Assembly: GCF_003095395.1 (NCBI RefSeq)
Contig: NZ_QEIJ01000001.1
Span: 248,001 to 312,000 of the forward strand
DNA from: Microbacterium sp. Gd 4-13
GTDB taxonomy: Bacteria > Actinomycetota > Actinomycetes > Actinomycetales > Microbacteriaceae
Direction: 5' to 3'
Length of the DNA stretch: 64,000 nucleotides
Position numbers and translations under genes: made by a program. Shown here one piece after another: positions 60,107 to 64,000 of the stretch; the stretch's first letter is position 1, and each line of letters begins with the position of its first letter. The notes beneath the pieces are model-generated. The model ran no database searches. It worked only from the letters and a program-made list of their open reading frames with translations, and was not told the origin of the DNA.

Positions 60107-60748
60107 TCACGGGTGCGAATCGCCGGCGTCGCCCACGATCACGTCGGGCTCGACCAGGCCTTCATTGAGGCGGTAGTTCGCGCCGACGATCGCGACGCGT
60201 CCTTCGGCGATGGCTTCGCTGATCAGTTCCGACGAGTGCAGCAGCTCTCCGACGGTGTCGCGGAGGTGCTCGCGGCCCACCAGCTCGGGGTCTGCGGGGC
60301 CCTCGTTCGCGCGCAGCACGCGTCGGACGGCGGGCACGATCGGGGCGATCTGCTTCCAGATGCCGGCGGGAAGGTCGGGGGCGTCGAGGCCGGTGCTGTC
60401 GATGGCGGCGCTCACGGCTCCGCACGCGTCGTGCCGCAGAACCACGATGAGCTTCACGTCGAGGACCGCGACGGCGTATTCGAGGCTGCCGATCACTGAG
60501 TCGGAGATGACCTGACCGGCGTTGCGCACGACGAACAGATCGCCCAGGCCCTCATCGAAGATGATCTCGGCGGCCAGTCGGGAGTCGGCGCACCCGAAGA
60601 GCGCGGCGCGTGGCGTCTGGCCCCCCGCGAGGTCGTGGCGTCGCTCGACGTCCTGTCGTGGGTGCTGCGGCTCGCCGGCGACGAAGCGCTCGTTGCCGAG
60701 TCGCATCTCGTCCCAGACCTGGCGCGGAGTGAGTCGAGTCGTCGTCAC
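60107..60748 (-). CDS. Beta-class carbonic anhydrase
   Basis: 213 residues from the GTG at 60748, which overlaps the DUF4245 stop and has GAGAGG 7 bases upstream. Zinc ligands Cys53, His106 and Cys109 ([16 protein letters not shown] and LRHDACGAV), and the catalytic Asp55-Arg57 dyad are intact. Converts CO2 to bicarbonate, which also feeds PEP carboxylase. A longer open frame upstream runs through DUF4245 in another phase and is a shadow. The C-terminal [15 protein letters not shown] is typical. Confidence 0.95.
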   Translation of the reverse strand: MTTTRLTPRQVWDEMRLGNERFVAGEPQHPRQDVERRHDLAGGQTPRAALFGCADSRLAAEIIFDEGLGDLFVVRNAGQVISDSVIGSLEYAVAVLDVKLIVVLRHDACGAVSAAIDSTGLDAPDLPAGIWKQIAPIVPAVRRVLRANEGPADPELVGREHLRDTVGELLHSSELISEAIAEGRVAIVGANYRLNEGLVEPDVIVGDAGDSHP

Positions 60749-61380
60749 GGGGTTGCCTCTCGGAGTTCGCGGATGTCGGCGGTGACGGCCGACGCGGCCG
60801 CCTTCGCGATGTCGGGCGCGGCCGTGCCGTAGACGAGAACGCGGTCGTCTCCGGCGGTCGTGGCGAGCGCGTAGGAGATGTTGCCGGCACCGGCGGCATC
60901 GGAGATGGAGTACTCGGCCCACTCGATGCCGTCGATCGTGACGGTGGCCGATGTCGTGGCCCCCCGCAGCATCTCGGCCGGCCACGACTCGCTCGCGCCG
61001 AACCCCTGCGCGATGTTGAGGAACCCGCGCTCGGCCCGGGGGGCGTACGAGATGGTCCACGCGTCGACGCTGCCGCCCTCGATGCGAGCGGCGTTCACGC
61101 GCCAGTCGTCGGGGACGGCGGGGTCGATCACGGGGTGTCCGAGGTCGGCCGCCAGGGCGGCCGATTCGGCGGTGACATCGATGGGAGGAGCCTCGGCGGG
61201 CGTGCCGCGCGGAACGCCGAGCACGACGACGAACATGATGGCGAGGGTGGCGAGAATGGCCGCCAAGAGGCTGGGGAACGTCTTGCTCGACCGGTAGCGG
61301 CGGGAGAACTCGGCCTTGCGGGCCGCGGTCTCCTCGGCGGTCTCGGGTCTGCCGAGCTCTGCGACGACGCGGGCCATCAT
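60745..61380 (-). CDS. DUF4245 membrane protein
   Basis: 211 residues. N-terminal cytosolic part, one helix ([22 protein letters not shown]) and an outer domain with the family pattern [35 protein letters not shown] and [11 protein letters not shown]. Conserved in actinobacteria beside fum/glpX and xseBA; function unknown. Start at the ATGATG at 61380, overlapping the xseB stop, so it is translationally coupled to xseB. Its own stop overlaps the carbonic anhydrase gene. Confidence 0.92.
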   Translation of the reverse strand: MMARVVAELGRPETAEETAARKAEFSRRYRSSKTFPSLLAAILATLAIMFVVVLGVPRGTPAEAPPIDVTAESAALAADLGHPVIDPAVPDDWRVNAARIEGGSVDAWTISYAPRAERGFLNIAQGFGASESWPAEMLRGATTSATVTIDGIEWAEYSISDAAGAGNISYALATTAGDDRVLVYGTAAPDIAKAAASAVTADIRELREATP

Positions 61381-61622
61381 GCCTCCGCGCGTGCGTCGGT
61401 CGAGACTTCGCCGCGGGCGGCGTCGAGGCGCCGCTTGGCTCCGAGCAGCCACTCCTCGCAGCGGGCGGCCAGGGATTCGCCGCGCTCCCAGAGCGCCAGC
61501 GAATGCTCGAGCGTCGGCGCACCCTGCTCGAGCTCAGCGACGACGCGCACGAGTTCGTCGCGGGCCTGCTCGAACGACAGCGTCGCGACGTCGACGGTGG
61601 GTTCCGAGGGCGACGCGGTCAT
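61377..61622 (-). CDS. xseB: Exodeoxyribonuclease VII small subunit
   Basis: 81 residues. A single helical hairpin: [45 protein letters not shown], the whole family signature. It binds XseA to form the single-strand-specific exonuclease. The ATG at 61622 is preceded by TAGAAT ending 7 bases upstream; an earlier ATG at 61631 falls inside that -10 box and is improbable. Thus a leaderless mRNA starts here, separate from xseA. Overlaps DUF4245 downstream. Confidence 0.94.
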   Translation of the reverse strand: MTASPSEPTVDVATLSFEQARDELVRVVAELEQGAPTLEHSLALWERGESLAARCEEWLLGAKRRLDAARGEVSTDARAEA

Positions 61623-61629
61623 GGGTTCC

Positions 61630-61635
61630 ATTCTA
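61630..61635 (-). promoter_or_regulatory. -10 box of leaderless xseB
   Basis: Minus-strand TAGAAT ends 7 bases before the ATG at 61622, and overlaps the alternative ATG at 61631, which it argues against. Confidence 0.55.
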
Positions 61636-61653
61636 GGGCGGGGCTCCGACGGC

Positions 61654-62940
61654 TCAGGCTCCGCTCGGAGACTCCGCGACCTCGCCGTCCGAGCGCGCCG
61701 CCACCGATCCGCGTGCCACGGTGATGGTCATGGCGGTGCCCGCGGGCGCCTGCGCGGCGTCGCGCACGATCACGCCGTCGCCGATGTGGGCGATCGCGTA
61801 GCCGCGGGCGAGGGTCGCGACCGGCGAGAGGGCGCGCAACGACGCACGCAGCTCCATCGTGCGTCGCTCGCGCAGCGAGAGGTCGCGCTCGACGAGGTCG
61901 CGCCCCCGGCTCGCCAGCATCCAGATCTCCTGAGCACGCGCGGTGAGGGTCGTCTCCGGGGTGCGCAGCACCGGTCGCGAGCGCAGCTGGTCGAGCTGCG
62001 CGATGTCGTGGCCGACGCGCTGCGAGAGGCGCCCGACCAGCCGCGCGCGCAGCTGCGCCACCAGCGCCCGCTGCTCCGAGACGTCGGGCACGACCCGCTT
62101 GGCCGCGTCGGTGGGGGTCGAGGCGCGCAGGTCGGCGACGTCGTCGAGCAACGGGTGGTCGTTCTCGTGACCGATCGCGCTCACGACGGGGGTGGATGCG
62201 GCGGCCACCGCGCGCAGCATCCGTTCGTCGCTGAATCCGAGCAGCGTCTGCGGGTCGCCGCCGCCCCGGGCGATGATGATGACGTCGATCTCGGGGTCGG
62301 CGTCGAGCGCCTTCAGCGCCGCGATGGTCTCGGGCACGCACCGGTCGCCCTGCACGGCGGCGTGCTTGGTGCGGATGAGCACGTGCGGCCAGCGCAGCTC
62401 GGCATTGCGGTGCACGTCTTTCTCGGCGTCGGAGTTCTCTCCGGTGATGAGCCCGATGTGCCGGGGGAGGAACGGCAGGGGTTTCTTGCGCGACGGATCG
62501 AAGAGGCCCTCTTTGCGCAGCGCGAGCCGCAGCTGCTCGAGTTTCTCGAGCTGATCGCCGAGACCGACGTGGCGCATCGCCGACACCGAGAAGCTGAAGT
62601 CTCCTGTGCGGGGGAAGTAGTCGGGCTTGACGCACGCGATGATGTGGTCGCCGACCTTGAGGTCTCGGGGAAGGCGCTGCAGAGTGCTCGACCAGATGCG
62701 GAATGAGATGGTGGCATCGGTGGCAAGGTCTTTCATGCGTCCGAAGACGTTGCCGCCGCGTTGGTTCCACGACGTGATCTCGCCCTCGACCCAGACCGAT
62801 CCCCATTTCTCGACGAACCCGCGGATCGTGTCGTTCAGGCGCGCGACCGAGGTGGGGGCCTGCGCGGTGGAATCACGCGGGGGCACGGAGTCGGGCGGCG
62901 GCGGTTGTCCCGGAACGGCCTCGGGCTGGAACGTCGTCAT
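61654..62940 (-). CDS. xseA: Exodeoxyribonuclease VII large subunit
   Basis: 428 residues from ATG 62940 (GGAG 3 bases upstream); an ATG 14 codons earlier is possible. A Pro-rich tail of about 35 residues precedes the OB-fold ([23 protein letters not shown]). The catalytic core has [42 protein letters not shown] and [25 protein letters not shown], then a coiled-coil region binding XseB. Degrades single-stranded DNA in repair. Divergent from ispH by 69 bases. Confidence 0.95.
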   Translation of the reverse strand: MTTFQPEAVPGQPPPPDSVPPRDSTAQAPTSVARLNDTIRGFVEKWGSVWVEGEITSWNQRGGNVFGRMKDLATDATISFRIWSSTLQRLPRDLKVGDHIIACVKPDYFPRTGDFSFSVSAMRHVGLGDQLEKLEQLRLALRKEGLFDPSRKKPLPFLPRHIGLITGENSDAEKDVHRNAELRWPHVLIRTKHAAVQGDRCVPETIAALKALDADPEIDVIIIARGGGDPQTLLGFSDERMLRAVAAASTPVVSAIGHENDHPLLDDVADLRASTPTDAAKRVVPDVSEQRALVAQLRARLVGRLSQRVGHDIAQLDQLRSRPVLRTPETTLTARAQEIWMLASRGRDLVERDLSLRERRTMELRASLRALSPVATLARGYAIAHIGDGVIVRDAAQAPAGTAMTITVARGSVAARSDGEVAESPSGA

Positions 62941-62997
62941 ATGCTCCGGGTTCGTCGGGGTGTGGCGGGTATCGGCCGTCATCCAGGGGCACCCCCG

Positions 62998-63003
62998 TAG
63001 AAT
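62998..63003 (+). promoter_or_regulatory. -10 box of leaderless ispH
   Basis: TAGAAT ends 6 bases before the GTG at 63010. GAGG directly abuts the GTG and is badly spaced for a ribosome site. Confidence 0.55.
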
Positions 63004-63009
63004 CGAGGG

Positions 63010-64000
63010 GTGAGTACTCCTGTCGTCAAGCTGCCCCTGCCCCGCATACCGGGGCGTCGAGGACGGCTCCAGGATATCCCGGTGCCCGGACACAAGAAGG
63101 TGCTGCTGGCGGCCCCGCGCGGGTACTGCGCCGGCGTCGACCGCGCGGTCGTCGCGGTGGAGAAGGCGCTCGACCGTTTCGGTGCACCCGTCTACGTGCG
63201 CAAGCAGATCGTGCACAACATCCACGTCGTGCGCGAGCTCGAGTCCCGCGGGGCGATCTTCGTCGAAGAGGTCGACGAGGTTCCGCCGGGATCTCACCTC
63301 GTCTTCAGCGCCCACGGCGTCTCGCCGGCGGTCGTCAACGCGGCCGCCGAGCGTCAGCTCCAGGCGATCGATGCCACGTGTCCTCTCGTCACCAAGGTGC
63401 ACCGCGAGGCCGTGCGCTTCGCTCGTGACGACTTCGAGATCCTGCTGATCGGCCACGAAGGCCACGAAGAGGTCGAGGGCACGGCGGGCCACGCGCCCGA
63501 CCGCGTGACGATCGTGAACTCTCCCGACGAGGCCGACACCGTCGAGGTGCGCGATCCGTCGAAGGTCGTGTGGCTCTCGCAGACGACCCTCTCGGTCGAC
63601 GAGGCGATGGAGACCGTGCGGCGTCTGCGCCTGCGTTTCCCGCAGCTGCAGGATCCGCCGTCGGACGACATCTGCTACGCCACCCAGAACCGTCAGGTGG
63701 CGATCAAGAAGGTCGCGCAGGACGCCGATCTCGTGATCGTCGTCGGCTCGGCGAACTCGTCCAACAGCGTGCGTCTCGTCGAGGTCGCGCTGGAGTACGG
63801 CGCGAAGGCCGCCTACCGTGTCGACTACATCGACGAGGTGAAGCAGGAGTGGCTCGACGGCGTCGAGACCGTCGGTGTCACCAGCGGCGCATCGGTGCCC
63901 GAGGTGCTCGTCGAGGAGGTCATCGCCGAACTCGCCGGTGCCGGCTATCGCGACGTCGAAGAGGTCAAGACCGCCGAGGAAGACCTCCTGTTCTCGCTCC
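63010..64000 (+). CDS. ispH: 4-hydroxy-3-methylbut-2-enyl diphosphate reductase (partial, 3' end outside window)
   Basis: 330 codons are present and the frame is open at the right edge. Last step of the MEP pathway: reduces HMBPP to IPP and DMAPP using a 4Fe-4S cluster. Three cluster cysteines are in [22 protein letters not shown] and [22 protein letters not shown] and [13 protein letters not shown] are other family marks. A basic extension of about 25 residues precedes the catalytic fold. It supplies IPP used by the cis-prenyltransferase at 52.4 kb. Start chosen from the -10 box geometry; the xseA gene is divergent. Confidence 0.96.
   Translation, partial: MSTPVVKLPLPRIPGRRGRLQDIPVPGHKKVLLAAPRGYCAGVDRAVVAVEKALDRFGAPVYVRKQIVHNIHVVRELESRGAIFVEEVDEVPPGSHLVFSAHGVSPAVVNAAAERQLQAIDATCPLVTKVHREAVRFARDDFEILLIGHEGHEEVEGTAGHAPDRVTIVNSPDEADTVEVRDPSKVVWLSQTTLSVDEAMETVRRLRLRFPQLQDPPSDDICYATQNRQVAIKKVAQDADLVIVVGSANSSNSVRLVEVALEYGAKAAYRVDYIDEVKQEWLDGVETVGVTSGASVPEVLVEEVIAELAGAGYRDVEEVKTAEEDLLFSL

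Noticed and set aside
60749..61522. Upstream extension of the carbonic anhydrase frame (471-residue ORF)
   Set aside because: The extension overlaps DUF4245 in another phase and is Arg/Pro-rich shadow; GTG 60748 has a ribosome site and gives a normal-length enzyme.

Overview
The window is high-GC DNA (by eye about 70% G+C) with dense genes, many GTG starts, ATGA/GTGA stop-start overlaps and actinobacterial gene order (glmU-prs, rplY-pth-mfd-mazG-eno-divIC-DUF501, greA-trhA-uppS, phoH...fumC...xseBA-ispH). Protein content and style point to Actinomycetota, family Microbacteriaceae, most likely Microbacterium or a close relative. It reads as a chromosomal core region. No phage, transposase, plasmid or CRISPR features were found.

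Layout. 1-1.6 kb: end of a glycine betaine/choline ABC importer. 1.8-4.1 kb: ABC-F ATPase facing a MarR regulator. 4.35-6.9 kb: tRNA-Gln abutting glmU, then prs. 7.0-10.0 kb: three-gene flavin electron-transfer module (FMN-binding lipoprotein, ApbE, NqrB/RnfD-like membrane domain fused to a ferredoxin-reductase domain). 10.1-14.6 kb: two-component system divergent from an ABC exporter. 14.75-22.05 kb: L-idonate/D-gluconate locus (gntR-gnd divergent from gntP-idnO-idnD-gntK). 22-28.2 kb: rplY, pth, mfd. 28.3-33.1 kb: ppc, mazG, hisS. 33.2-40 kb: SGNH hydrolase, O-methyltransferase, eno, divIC, DUF501, S8 protease, ndh. 40.1 kb: an unusual tRNA with UAA anticodon. 40.2-41.8 kb: molybdopterin oxidoreductase, flavin reductase and zinc-ribbon operon. 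41.9-47.7 kb: GAF kinase, D-amino-acid-type PLP enzyme, aldonolactone oxidase, LemA, YcaQ-like protein. 47.8-53.2 kb: AI-2E exporter, ilvA, greA, DUF4307, TrhA, UppS. 53.3-58.4 kb: class V aminotransferase, PhoH/PIN protein, a 6C-type small RNA and a second two-component system. 58.7-64 kb: fumC, carbonic anhydrase, DUF4245, xseB, xseA and the start of ispH.

Themes. Carbon flow is well represented: idonate/gluconate to 6-phosphogluconate to ribulose 5-phosphate by one locus, plus enolase, PEP carboxylase, fumarase and PRPP synthetase. Redox and electron transfer appear three times: the flavin module, the Moco/FNR operon and NDH-2. Cell-wall and isoprenoid precursors come from glmU, uppS and ispH.

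The most interesting signals are at RNA and DNA level: glmU's start codon lies one base after the tRNA-Gln 3' end; a perfect 15-bp hairpin hides the divIC Shine-Dalgarno; about eleven genes have a -10 box 6-7 bases before the start codon (leaderless pattern); a family of long intergenic inverted repeats with a GAGA-type core; an over-represented 9-mer (GCAGCATCC and its complement, at least 24 copies); and a short-variable-arm tRNA carrying a UAA anticodon.
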